Source: Streptomyces pyxinae (GTDB lineage: Bacteria; Actinomycetota; Actinomycetes; Streptomycetales; Streptomycetaceae). Taken from it: a DNA stretch of 64,000 bases. The position numbers and the translations under genes were made by a program. Under the pieces are notes generated by a model. That model did no database searches, had not been told where the DNA came from, and was given only the letters and a program-made list of their open reading frames with translations. Positions 1 through 7,716 of the stretch are shown here, in pieces (position 1 is the first letter of the stretch; each line of letters opens with the position of its first letter). Location of the stretch: positions 62,001 through 126,000 of the forward strand of contig NZ_JANUGQ010000018.1 of NCBI RefSeq assembly GCF_024756275.1, given 5' to 3'.

Positions 1-123
1 CCAGGAGGGGGGCAGGGCGGGGAGGCGACGGAGCGGGTCACCGGTCGGCGTGTCGGCCGGTGGGTCAGCCGGAGCGCCGGTGGGCGTCTCCGGCCGGGGT
101 GCCGGGTGTCCAGGACCGGTGCG

Positions 124-543
124 TCAGCGGGTGTCGTCGCTCAGCAGCCGCGCCAGATCCTCGTCGAAGTCGAGGAAGCGGTGCTCGCTCCCGGCCGGGA
201 CCAGCTGCTGGGCACGCTTCAGGAAGCGGCGCACCTCCGAGGTCCTGATGTGCACCATCGCCACCCCCTCCGGGGCGTGGAACTCCACCACCGTACGGTC
301 GTAGCCGAAGGGCCGTATCCGCACGTCGCCCACGCCGGCCGGCTCCTCCACGCCCCGGGCCAGCAGCTCCCGGGAGAAGGCCCAGGCGACGTCCACGCCC
401 TCCAGGGTCGCCGGGGCGGGAAAGCTCATCCGCACGGCGAACGGGTCGGTGAGGTCGTAGCGCAGCGTGGCGGGCACGGTCTCCATCCGGGGCGCCGGCG
501 CGACCAGCCGGGCCTGGACGGCCTGCTCGATGACGGTGGACAA
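124..543 (-). CDS. ssgD: SsgA-family sporulation/cell-division regulator, SsgD-like
   Basis: A 139-residue protein of the actinobacterial SsgA-like family, which controls septum placement and cell-wall remodelling during growth and sporulation. Family features seen are a beta-rich N-terminal half with the block RYDLTDPFAVRMSF, then VAWAFSRELL, GDVRIRPFG and a C-terminal EVRRFLKRAQQLVP helix. The length fits the family (about 130-145 aa). I chose the TTG at 543 because GGGAG sits about 6 bases upstream and the next residues (STVIEQAVQARL) look like a normal SsgA-like N-terminus; extending to the first ATG would add a non-homologous Arg-rich leader. The family call is firm. The paralogue name ssgD rests on remembered synteny with S. 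coelicolor (SCO6722) and is an inference; ssgE or ssgG would look similar. Confidence 0.82.
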   Translation of the reverse strand: MSTVIEQAVQARLVAPAPRMETVPATLRYDLTDPFAVRMSFPAPATLEGVDVAWAFSRELLARGVEEPAGVGDVRIRPFGYDRTVVEFHAPEGVAMVHIRTSEVRRFLKRAQQLVPAGSEHRFLDFDEDLARLLSDDTR

Positions 544-679
544 GACCTGCTCCCTGTTCGCACGGCGTGGACACGGCTGTGGCGGTACGCCTCCCTGGCA
601 CCTGGAAGGACGACGATTCCGAGCCATGCGTGCACTGGCCCGGTGGGTGAGCTGTGTCACTCCGGGGTGCTCCGGCGCT

Positions 680-709
680 CTGGACGGCGCCCGCCGGGTG
701 GGCTACGTT
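680..709 (+). promoter_or_regulatory. Candidate promoter, probably leaderless
   Basis: CTGGAC at 680-685 and TACGTT at 704-709 are separated by 18 bases. The -10-like box ends 8 bases before the ATG at 718, so the transcript would start at or very near the start codon. Nothing resembling a ribosome binding site precedes that ATG. Confidence 0.4.
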
Positions 710-717
710 CCCGCGCC

Positions 718-1836
718 ATGACCTCCATGGGGAGCACGAGACGAATGGTGTCGGCGGGGCTCTGCGGGGCCGCGCTGGCGGCCGCCCTGCTGACGACGGC
801 GGCCCCGGCGACCGCCGTGCCGGAGCCCGCCGCACCGGCGCCGGCCGGCCGGTCCGCCACCTCCGCCGGGGTGTGGCAGCCGACCGGGACCGGGGTCACC
901 GCCCGGTTCCGGGGGCTGGCGGCGGTCAGCCGCACCACCGCCTGGGTGGCCGGTTCCGGCGGTACGGTGCTGCGCACCGAGGACGGCGGACGCGCCTGGC
1001 GAAACGTCTCGCCGCCCGGCGCGGGCACGCTGGAGTTCCGCGACATCGAGGCGTTCGACCGGCGGCGGGCGGTGGTGCTGGCGATCGGGGAGGGCGAGGC
1101 GTCCCGGATCCTGCGCACCGAGGACGGCGGCGCCAGCTGGACCGAGTCGTTCCGGAACACCGACCCGAAGGCGTTCTACGACTGTGTGACCTTCTTCGAC
1201 ACCCGGCACGGGCTCGCGCTGAGCGATCCGGTCGACGGGAAGTTCCGGCTGCTCTCCACCGGCGACGGCGGTCGCAGCTGGCGGGCGCTCCCGGACGCGG
1301 GCATGCCGGCCGCGCTGCCCGGCGAGGCCGGGTTCGCCGCCAGCGGTCAGTGTCTGGTCGCCGCCGGGCCCCGGGACGTCTGGCTGGCCACCGGTGGCGG
1401 CGCCACCGCCCGGGTGCTGCGCTCCGGCGACCGGGGCCGCACCTGGCGGGTCGCGGACGCGGTGCTGCCGGCCGGCGACCCGGCGCGCGGGGTCTTCGGC
1501 CTGGCCTTCCGCGACCGGGCCCGGGGCATCGCGGTGGGCGGCGACTACCGGACCGGCGAGCCGTCCCCGCGGGCCGCCGCCGTCACCCGGGACGGCGGCC
1601 GCCACTGGCGCCCGGCGACCACCCCGCCGCCCGGCTACCGCTCCGGTGCCGCCTGGCTCCCCGGCAGCCGCTCCGCCGCCCTGGCCGTCGGCCCCACCGG
1701 GACCGACCTCACCCGGGACGGCGGGCGCACCTGGCGGACCGTGGACACCGGCTCGTACGACACCGTCGACTGCGCCCGGGACGGCGGCTGCTGGGCCGCC
1801 GGCGAACAGGGGCGGGTGGCGCGGCTGCGCCGCTGA
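718..1836 (+). CDS. Secreted YCF48/BNR-type beta-propeller protein
   Basis: A 372-residue exported protein. Residues 1-38 look like a Sec signal peptide (basic start, hydrophobic AAALLTTAAPATA, Ala-rich cleavage area). The rest is made of repeated blades carrying Asp-box/BNR motifs such as LRTEDGGRAWRN, LRTEDGGASWTE, LSTGDGGRSWRA, LRSGDRGRTWRV, VTRDGGRHWRP and LTRDGGRTWRT, at least six in all, as expected for a six- or seven-bladed propeller. Such proteins are often labelled oxidoreductase or photosystem-assembly-like, but no catalytic residues can be assigned and the role here is unknown. ATG at 718 is taken because of the adjacent -10 box; ATG at 727 in the same frame is the alternative. 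It is transcribed divergently from the ssgD-like gene. Confidence 0.85.
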   Translation: MTSMGSTRRMVSAGLCGAALAAALLTTAAPATAVPEPAAPAPAGRSATSAGVWQPTGTGVTARFRGLAAVSRTTAWVAGSGGTVLRTEDGGRAWRNVSPPGAGTLEFRDIEAFDRRRAVVLAIGEGEASRILRTEDGGASWTESFRNTDPKAFYDCVTFFDTRHGLALSDPVDGKFRLLSTGDGGRSWRALPDAGMPAALPGEAGFAASGQCLVAAGPRDVWLATGGGATARVLRSGDRGRTWRVADAVLPAGDPARGVFGLAFRDRARGIAVGGDYRTGEPSPRAAAVTRDGGRHWRPATTPPPGYRSGAAWLPGSRSAALAVGPTGTDLTRDGGRTWRTVDTGSYDTVDCARDGGCWAAGEQGRVARLRR

Positions 1837-1885
1837 GGCGGGCGGCGGGCGGGGGAAGCGGGATCGTCCGGGCGGCCGGGGCCCC

Positions 1886-1909
1886 GCCGCCCGGGCCCCT
1901 TCGGGCGGC
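1886..1909. terminator. Hairpin between convergent genes
   Basis: GCCGCCCG at 1886-1893 pairs with CGGGCGGC at 1902-1909 around an 8-base loop. It lies between the convergent stops at 1836 and 1915 and could end transcription from both sides. Confidence 0.5.
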
Positions 1910-1914
1910 CGGGC

Positions 1915-2217
1915 TCAGGAGGCGGGCAACGACTGCCGGAAGGCGGCGAGCTCGGGCACCGTCTTGGTGGCGAGGAACTCGGTGATCCGGTAGACGCAGA
2001 CCCCGCCGGTGACAAAGGGGTCGGCCGCGGTGATCTCCTCGATGCGCGCGCGGTCGGCCCCGGCGGCGAGGACGACCCCGCCGTCCCGGGGGTTCTTGCG
2101 TCCCGAGGCGATGAAGTCGCCCGAGGCGTAGTGCGCGTCCAGCCAGGCGACATGCGCGTCGAGCAGCGCGTCGACACGTTCCAGGGGCGCGGTGTAGGTC
2201 AGTTCCAGTACGAACAT
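1915..2217 (-). CDS. YciI-like protein
   Basis: A 100-residue small alpha/beta barrel protein of the YciI family, fold-related to muconolactone isomerase. The pattern seen is MFVLELTYTAPLERVD, a central HVAWLDAHYASGDFIASGRK, and DPFVTGGVCVYRITEF, which matches the family's conserved His/Asp region and the DPF motif. Biochemical roles in the family are mostly unproven, and no substrate can be inferred here. A -10-like TAGCCT on this strand (2230-2225) ends 7 bases before the ATG, so the mRNA may be leaderless. It is convergent with the beta-propeller gene. Confidence 0.85.
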   Translation of the reverse strand: MFVLELTYTAPLERVDALLDAHVAWLDAHYASGDFIASGRKNPRDGGVVLAAGADRARIEEITAADPFVTGGVCVYRITEFLATKTVPELAAFRQSLPAS

Positions 2218-2259
2218 GATCGCCAGGCTACCGACCGCGGTGGGTGGCCGGGCGCACCG

Positions 2260-2640
2260 GCCACCCCTGGCCGCTGTGCCCGTGCCCGTGGGCCCGGGCG
2301 GTCGGCCGCGGCGGGTTACCGGTCGCGCCGGGCGGCCGGGTCGCGCCGGAGGGTCGGGCCGTGCCGGGCCGCAGGGCGGCCGCCCGTGCCCGCTGTGCCC
2401 GTGCCCGTCGTGCCCGCCGAGCTCGTGGGCCCGGGAGCTCGGACCGCCACCCCTGCCCGCTGTGCCCGTGCCCGCCGTGTTCGTGGGCCCGGGCGGCCGG
2501 CCGTGGCGGGTTATCGACCGTGCCGGGCGGCCGGGTCGCGCCGGAGGGGCGGGCCGTGTCGGCCGGCCGGGCAGTGTCGGGCCGCAGGGCGGCCGCCCGT
2601 GCCCGTTGTGCCCGTGCCCGTGGGCCCGGGAGGCCGGGCC
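2260..2640. repeat. Imperfect duplicated GC-rich segment, period about 190 bp
   Basis: The stretch beginning CACCCCTGGCCGCTGTGCCC near 2261 recurs, with substitutions and small indels, beginning CACCCCTGCCCGCTGTGCCC near 2449. Each copy continues with a GGGCCCGGGCGG core, CGGGTTA and CGGGTCGCGCCGGAGG. A further partial copy of the GTGCCCGTGCCC element appears near 2385 and near 2600. All reading frames through it give Arg/Gly/Pro-rich low-complexity peptide, so I treat it as non-coding. Confidence 0.7.
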
Positions 2641-2694
2641 CTCCTGGCCTCACGGGACGACGGGCCGCTCCGGGTGCGTAGGGTGACGGGCACC

Positions 2695-3393
2695 ATGACG
2701 ATCATCGAAACCCCCTCCGACTGGCCCGCCGACGAGGCCGCCGCCCGGCGGATCCAGGACGAACTGCGGGACCGGGTGGTGCGGGACGAGCCGGGCCCGG
2801 CTCCCGGCACCGGCCTGGTCACCGGAGTGGACGTGGCCTACGACGACGACCGCGACCTGGTGGCAGCGGCGGCGGTCGTCCTGGACGCCGGAACCCTCGA
2901 CGTGGTGGCGGAGGCCACCGCCGTGGGCCGGGTCGCCTTCCCGTACGTCCCCGGGCTGCTGGCCTTCCGTGAACTCCCCGCCGTCCTCGCGGCGCTGGCG
3001 GCCCTCCCCGCCGGCCCCGGCCTGGTGGTCTGCGACGGCTACGGCCGCGCCCACCCCCGCCGCTTCGGCCTCGCCAGCCATCTCGGGGTGCTCACCGGGC
3101 TGCCGGTACTCGGCGTCGCCAAGAACCCGTTCACCTTCACCCACGGCCCGCTCGGCGAGCACCGGGGTGCCGCCGCACCGCTGCTCGCCGGTGACGGGGA
3201 GGAGGTCGGCCGGGCGCTGCGCACCCGGGAGGGCGTGAAGCCGGTGTATGTCTCGGCCGGTCACCGGGTCACCCTGGACAACGCCTGCGCCCACACCCTG
3301 CGCCTCACTCCGCGTTACCGCCTCCCCGAGACCACCCGTCGCGCCGACGCCCTCTGCCGCGCGGCCCTCCGCGAGGCGACCGCCGCGCGCTGA
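2695..3393 (+). CDS. nfi: Endonuclease V (deoxyinosine 3' endonuclease)
   Basis: A 232-residue endonuclease V, which nicks DNA one nucleotide 3' to deoxyinosine and starts repair of deaminated adenine. Family hallmarks in order are the metal-binding Asp in TGVDVAYDDD, the FPYVPGLLAFRELPAVL block with its catalytic Glu, CDGYGRAHPRRFGLASHLGVLTG with the second metal Asp, the conserved GVAKNPF Lys segment, and YVSAGHRVTLDNA. Length is normal. The ATG at 2695 is chosen because upstream sequence in this frame is repeat-derived Pro/Arg peptide; TAGGGT at 2679-2684 could be a -10 box that gives a very short leader. It is convergent with the reductase gene that follows. Confidence 0.95.
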   Translation: MTIIETPSDWPADEAAARRIQDELRDRVVRDEPGPAPGTGLVTGVDVAYDDDRDLVAAAAVVLDAGTLDVVAEATAVGRVAFPYVPGLLAFRELPAVLAALAALPAGPGLVVCDGYGRAHPRRFGLASHLGVLTGLPVLGVAKNPFTFTHGPLGEHRGAAAPLLAGDGEEVGRALRTREGVKPVYVSAGHRVTLDNACAHTLRLTPRYRLPETTRRADALCRAALREATAAR

Positions 3394-3500
3394 CCCGGCC
3401 GTACCCCGGTCCGGCGGCCGTGCCCCGACCCGGTCGTGCCCCCGGTCCGGCAGGCACTCACCGGTCACCAGCCGTGCGCCGTGCGGCGGACGCCCGCCGC

Positions 3501-4736
3501 TCAGCGGCTGTCCACCAGATGGAAGCGGACGCCGGCGGCGCGGAGGCGGTCCAGCAGGGCGTCCCCCATGGCGGCGGCGGGGGTGAGCTGGCCGGCGGCC
3601 ACGGGCAGCGGGTCGAAGGCCAGACAGAGCGCGGACTCCGCCAGGAACTTGGCCGTCTCGTCATAGCCCGGGTCACCCCCGGACACCTCGGTGAAGACCC
3701 GGCGGCCACCGCCCTCGCCGACGAACCGCACCCGGAACCAGCTCCGTTCGCGCCGCTCCGGGGCCGGGCCGCGTCCGGGGGCGTACCGGCTCATCAGCCC
3801 GCGCCGGACGGCCGGCACCTGGGCGAGAGCGGCGAGCCCGGCGGCGGCCACCGTGCCGCCGAGCGCCATCGGCAGGGTGCGTACGGCCGCGTAGTGGCGG
3901 TAGCGGAAGTCCGGGCCGTACTCGGGCAGCGCCGCCGCCGAGCGGGCCACCACCCCGGCGTCCAGGGTCGGCAGCGGCAGCGCCCAGGCACCGGTCTCCC
4001 GGCTGAACCGGGGCGTGCCGAGCGGCCCGCCGGTCCGGCGCCCGGCCGGCCGGGGTTCGCGCAGCCGCCGTTCGCGCGCCGCCCGGGCGGCGGGCCGGGC
4101 GCGGCCGATGGCGGTGAGCGCGGACGCCAGCGTGCCACCGGAGAACTGGCCGTTCGAGGCGACGAAGCCGTCCACCCGCAGCGGGACGTCCCGGGGCAGC
4201 TGCCGCACCGTCCAGTACACGCCCAGGTCCGGCGGGACCGCGTCGAAGCCGCAGGCGTGCACCAGCCGCGCCCCGGTCTCCCGGGCCCGGGCGTCGTGGC
4301 GCAGATACATCAGGTCCACGAACTCGGCCTCGCCGGTCAGGTCCGCGTAGTCCGTGCCCGCCTCGGCACAGGCGGCCACCAGCCCCTCGCCGTACCAGAC
4401 ATAGGGGCCGACCGTGGTGGCCACCACCCGGGCGGAGCGGGCCAGTTCGCGCAGCGAGTCCGGATCGGCGGCGTCCGCCCGCAGCAGCGGGAGGTCCGCC
4501 CAGCGCGGCCGGTCGACGGCGAGCCGGTCGCGCACCGCCGCCAGTTTGGCCGGGTCCCGCCCGGCCAGTGCCCAGCGGCAGGAGGCGGGCGCGTGCTCCG
4601 CGAGATAACGCGCGGTCAGCTCGCCCGCGAAGCCGGTCGCCCCGAAGAGGACCAGATCGTACGCCCGTTCTGTCCTCTGCCGACTGTGCCGATCCTGCCG
4701 GTCCTGACCGTTCTGCCGGTCCCGCCGCCCGTCCAT
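3501..4736 (-). CDS. Saccharopine dehydrogenase-like NAD(P)-binding reductase
   Basis: A 411-residue protein of the saccharopine dehydrogenase-like/trans-acting enoyl reductase group. After a polar 22-residue start rich in Arg, Asp and Gln comes a Rossmann motif, YDLVLFGATGFAGELTARYL, then LAGRDPAKL, TTVGPYVWYGEGLVAACAEAG, YADLTGEAEFVD, and HACGFDAVPPDLGVY. The last block is typical of the family members that reduce unsaturated polyketide-like or lipid substrates in mycobacteria. The substrate here cannot be read from sequence. The ATG at 4736 has GGAGG 6 bases upstream. A small hydrophobic stretch around residues 310-325 (MALGGTVAAAGLAALAQV) may associate with membrane. Convergent with nfi; divergent from the acyl-CoA operon. 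Confidence 0.85.
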   Translation of the reverse strand: MDGRRDRQNGQDRQDRHSRQRTERAYDLVLFGATGFAGELTARYLAEHAPASCRWALAGRDPAKLAAVRDRLAVDRPRWADLPLLRADAADPDSLRELARSARVVATTVGPYVWYGEGLVAACAEAGTDYADLTGEAEFVDLMYLRHDARARETGARLVHACGFDAVPPDLGVYWTVRQLPRDVPLRVDGFVASNGQFSGGTLASALTAIGRARPAARAARERRLREPRPAGRRTGGPLGTPRFSRETGAWALPLPTLDAGVVARSAAALPEYGPDFRYRHYAAVRTLPMALGGTVAAAGLAALAQVPAVRRGLMSRYAPGRGPAPERRERSWFRVRFVGEGGGRRVFTEVSGGDPGYDETAKFLAESALCLAFDPLPVAAGQLTPAAAMGDALLDRLRAAGVRFHLVDSR

Positions 4737-5043
4737 CCGCGCCCTCCACACCCCTCTGTGGTCCGCCGTGCCGAAAGGTCCCTGGGGCCCGCCGCCACCG
4801 GAGGCCGAGGGTAACCCCCGGGCCCCGCCGGGCGGACCGGGCACGGAGTGGATCGGGCCGGATCGCGCCGGACCGGGCTCATCGACCCCGGGCCGGTGTC
4901 GAGCCCTGGCTACGGGCCGATGGGGCCGGTACGGGCCGGTACGGACGGCCTGCGCGGCCGTTGGTCCGATCGGGCGCCGCGGACGGCTTCCCGCCGGACG
5001 GTTTTCCACAGGGCTTGTGCGGCGTCGGACGGGTTCTTAGCAT
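4737..5043. other. Divergent intergenic region, no gene seen
   Basis: This separates the reductase gene from the acyl-CoA operon. It holds the reductase ribosome binding site at its left end, GC-rich repeated GGTACGGGCCGGTACGG-like sequence near 4928-4945, and no open frame with convincing coding character. Its right end becomes AT-richer and leads into the putative MerR operator. Confidence 0.5.
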
Positions 5044-5056
5044 CAACACTGTTACA
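5044..5056 (+). promoter_or_regulatory. Putative MerR operator upstream of acyl-CoA operon
   Basis: CAACACTGTTACA lies 30 bases before the operon's first ATG in an AT-richer patch. It continues as GCAGTTGTG, giving a quasi-palindrome CAACACTG-6-CAGTTGTG. The closely similar CAATACTGTTGCA, 11 of 13 identical with only transitions, is found on the opposite strand upstream of the merR gene (11999-12011). Two matching sites, one before the target operon and one before the regulator, suggest a shared operator; this is an inference. Confidence 0.55.
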
Positions 5057-5085
5057 GCAGTTGTGTCACAGTGCTTGGGGGCAGG

Positions 5086-6321
5086 ATGGCAGGGACAGTC
5101 CACGGCCCGCTCGCCGGGGTGCGGGTGGTCGAGCTGGCGGGCATCGGGCCCGGTCCGTTCGCCGCCATGCTCCTGGCCGACCTGGGCGCCGATGTGGTCC
5201 GGGTCGACCGGCCCGGGGGCGCCGGACTGGCGATCGATCCGGCGTACGACCTCACCAATCGCAACAAGCGCTCGGTGCTGGTCGACCTCAAGACCGAGGA
5301 GGGGGCGGCCCGCGTGCTCGATCTGGCCGAGCGCGCCGATGTGCTGATCGAGGGGTTCCGCCCGGGGGTCGCGGAGCGGCTCGGTGTCGGGCCCGCCGAG
5401 TGCCACGCCCGCAACCCCCGGCTGGTGTACGGCCGGATGACCGGCTGGGGCCAGGACGGCCCGCTCGCTGGGCGCGCCGGACACGACATCTCCTACATCG
5501 CGGTCACCGGCGCCCTCTCCATGATCGGCTCCGCCGATGAGCCGCCCGTGGTGCCCGCCAATCTGCTCGGGGATTACGCGGGCGGCGCGCTCTACCTGGT
5601 CACCGGCGTCCTCGCCGCCCTGCACCACGCCCGCTCCGAGGGCGGCGGCGGCCAGGTGGTGGACGCGGCGATCACCGACGGCACCGCCCATCTGGCCATG
5701 ATGATCCACGGCATGATGGCCGCCGGCGGCTGGCAGGACCGGCGCGGCGCCAATCTGCTCGACGGCGGCTGTCCGTTCTACGGCACCTACGAGACCGCCG
5801 ACGGGCAGTACATGGCGGTCGGCGCGCTGGAGCAGCGGTTCTACGACACCTTCATCGAGCTGCTGGGCCTCGCGGACCAGGTGCCCGCCCGGGCGGACTT
5901 CGACCGCTGGGACGAGCTCCGCAGCGCCGTGGCCGCCCGCTTCAAGTCCCGTACCCGCGCCGAGTGGACGGCCGTCTTCGAGGACTCGGACGCCTGTGTG
6001 GCCCCCGTCCTCACCCTGCGCGAGGCGCCCGCCCATCCGCACCTCGCCGCCCGCTCCACCTTCGTGGACCACGGCGGGATCACCCAGCCCGCGCCCGCGC
6101 CCCGGTTCTCCGCCACTCCCGGCGCGGTGACCCGCCCTCCCGCCCTTCCGGGCGCCCACACCGACGAGATCGCCCGCGACTGGGGTGTACCCGCCCTCCG
6201 CCGCCGCCCGCCCGCCATCCCACCGGAGCCGGACGCCCGTCCCGGTCCCGGCGCCCCGCCGGATTCCGGGGCCCCGCATCCGCCCCGCACCCCGTCGCAG
6301 CCCCCGAGGAGGCCCGAGTGA
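5086..6321 (+). CDS. Alpha-methylacyl-CoA racemase / CaiB-BaiF CoA transferase family
   Basis: A 411-residue CaiB/BaiF-type protein closest in motifs to alpha-methylacyl-CoA racemase, which epimerises 2-methyl-acyl-CoA so that beta-oxidation can proceed. Seen are PLAGVRVVELAGIGPGPFAAM, RPGVAERLG, MTGWGQDGP, and the racemase catalytic set by analogy with the mycobacterial enzyme: His133 (GHDISYIA), Asp163 (LLGDYAGGA) and Glu249 (GALEQRF). The extra 30 C-terminal residues are Pro-rich and probably disordered. ATG at 5086 has a G-rich site (GGGGGCAGG) directly upstream; GTG at 5071 is an in-frame alternative. Its stop overlaps the GTG of the acyl-CoA dehydrogenase by 4 bases, so it heads an operon. 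A true CoA transferase cannot be excluded. Confidence 0.87.
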   Translation: MAGTVHGPLAGVRVVELAGIGPGPFAAMLLADLGADVVRVDRPGGAGLAIDPAYDLTNRNKRSVLVDLKTEEGAARVLDLAERADVLIEGFRPGVAERLGVGPAECHARNPRLVYGRMTGWGQDGPLAGRAGHDISYIAVTGALSMIGSADEPPVVPANLLGDYAGGALYLVTGVLAALHHARSEGGGGQVVDAAITDGTAHLAMMIHGMMAAGGWQDRRGANLLDGGCPFYGTYETADGQYMAVGALEQRFYDTFIELLGLADQVPARADFDRWDELRSAVAARFKSRTRAEWTAVFEDSDACVAPVLTLREAPAHPHLAARSTFVDHGGITQPAPAPRFSATPGAVTRPPALPGAHTDEIARDWGVPALRRRPPAIPPEPDARPGPGAPPDSGAPHPPRTPSQPPRRPE

Positions 6322-7460
6322 AGCGCACTCTCTTCAGCGCCGAGCACGACGCGTTCCGTGAGACCGTCCGGGCGTTCCTCGCCAAGGAGGTCCTGCCGCA
6401 CTACGACCGCTGGGAGCGGGACGGCATCGTCTCCCGGGACGCCTGGCTGGCCGCCGGCCGGCAGGGGCTGCTCGGCCTCGCCGTCCCCGAGGAGTACGGC
6501 GGCGGAGGCGTCCCCGACTTCCGCCACAGCGTCGTCCTCGCCGAGGAGTTCACCCGGGCCGGCGCGCCCGGCCTCGCCATCGGCCTGCACAACGACATCG
6601 TCGGCCCCTATCTCACCGGGCTCGCCACCGAGGAGCAGAAGCGGCGCTGGCTGCCCGGCTTCTGCTCCGGCGAGCTGATCACCGCCGTCGCCATGACCGA
6701 GCCCGGCGCCGGCTCCGACCTCCAGGCCATCCGCACCACCGCCGAGGACCGGGGCGACCACTGGCTGCTCAACGGCTCCAAGACCTTCATCTCCAACGGC
6801 ATCCTGGCGGACCTGGTCGTGGTCGTCGCCCGGACCACCCCGGAGGGCGGCGCCCACGGCCTCTCGCTGCTGGTGGTGGAGCGCGGCGCCGAGGGCTTCG
6901 AGCGCGGCCGGAATCTCGACAAGATCGGCCAGAAGGCGCAGGACACCGCCGAGCTGTTCTTCACCGATGTCCGGGTGCCCAAGGAGAATCTGCTCGGCGA
7001 GCTCAACGGCGCCTTCGTCCATCTGATGACCAACCTCGCCCAGGAGCGGCTGGCCATCGCGGTGGCCGGGATCGCCGCCGCCGAGCACCTCCTGGAGATC
7101 ACCACCGCCTATGTGAAGGAGCGCGAGGCGTTCGGCCGACCGCTCGCCCGGCTCCAGCACATCCGGTTCGAGGTGGCCGAGATGGCCACCGAGTGCGCCG
7201 TCACCCGCGCCTTCGTCGACCGCTGCGTCACCGACCACGGTACGGCCGAGCTGGACGCGGTCCACGCCTCCATGGCCAAGTGGTGGGCCACCGAGCTCCA
7301 GAAGCGGGTGGCGGACCGGTGCCTGCAACTCCACGGCGGGTACGGATACATGGCCGAGTACCCGGTCGCCCGGGCGTTCACCGACGGGCGGATACAGACC
7401 ATCTACGGCGGCACCACCGAGATCATGAAGGAGATCATCGGCCGGGCTCTGCTGGCCTGA
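6318..7460 (+). CDS. Acyl-CoA dehydrogenase
   Basis: A 380-residue FAD-dependent acyl-CoA dehydrogenase for the first, alpha-beta dehydrogenation step of beta-oxidation. Seen are the N-terminal helical domain, the FAD/substrate block AVAMTEPGAGSDLQAIRTTA, GSKTFISNG, the central beta-domain, and REAFGRPLARLQHIRFEVAEMA. At the usual catalytic position the C-terminal motif reads IYGGTTEIMKEIIGR, with Gly where medium-chain enzymes have Glu. This is the pattern of long-chain and isovaleryl-CoA-type enzymes, whose base sits on a different helix, so long or branched substrates are favoured. It starts at a GTG inside the preceding stop (GTGA) and is translationally coupled to the racemase gene, which fits oxidation of methyl-branched acyl-CoA. 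Confidence 0.93.
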   Translation: MKRTLFSAEHDAFRETVRAFLAKEVLPHYDRWERDGIVSRDAWLAAGRQGLLGLAVPEEYGGGGVPDFRHSVVLAEEFTRAGAPGLAIGLHNDIVGPYLTGLATEEQKRRWLPGFCSGELITAVAMTEPGAGSDLQAIRTTAEDRGDHWLLNGSKTFISNGILADLVVVVARTTPEGGAHGLSLLVVERGAEGFERGRNLDKIGQKAQDTAELFFTDVRVPKENLLGELNGAFVHLMTNLAQERLAIAVAGIAAAEHLLEITTAYVKEREAFGRPLARLQHIRFEVAEMATECAVTRAFVDRCVTDHGTAELDAVHASMAKWWATELQKRVADRCLQLHGGYGYMAEYPVARAFTDGRIQTIYGGTTEIMKEIIGRALLA

Positions 7461-7494
7461 CCACCCCGGCCCGAGCCGTCCCCGGTCCCGCCCC

Positions 7495-7560
7495 CGGTTC
7501 CAGCCCGCCCCAGCCCCAGCCCCAGCCTCAGCCCCGGCCCCGGCCCCGGCGTCCGTGCCG
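7495..7560. repeat. Short CCCAGC/CCCCGG microsatellite-like run
   Basis: About eleven tandem 6-base units, first CCCAGC-like and then CCCCGG-like, lie in the 256-base gap between the acyl-CoA dehydrogenase and thiolase genes. The rest of the gap is C-rich without coding features until GAAAGG, the thiolase ribosome binding site, at 7703-7708. Confidence 0.6.
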
Positions 7561-7716
7561 TGCCGGGTCCGGCCCGCTTCCGCGCCCCTCCCGTACGACC
7601 GCCGCGACGGCACCCGCCCGGCACCGGCACCCCACCAGTACCGGCGCCCCACCGGCACCCGGCACCCGCCCGCACCGCCCTCCCCGCCCTTCCGACACCC
7701 CCGAAAGGCCAGACAG

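Noticed and set aside
1..123. Coding fragment at the left edge
   Set aside because: No conserved peptide could be read in any frame; the open frames there are antisense to the SsgA-like gene or low complexity.
4920..4960. Repeated GGTACGGGCC elements as a regulator site
   Set aside because: Not palindromic, not repeated at other promoters, and compatible with local low complexity.
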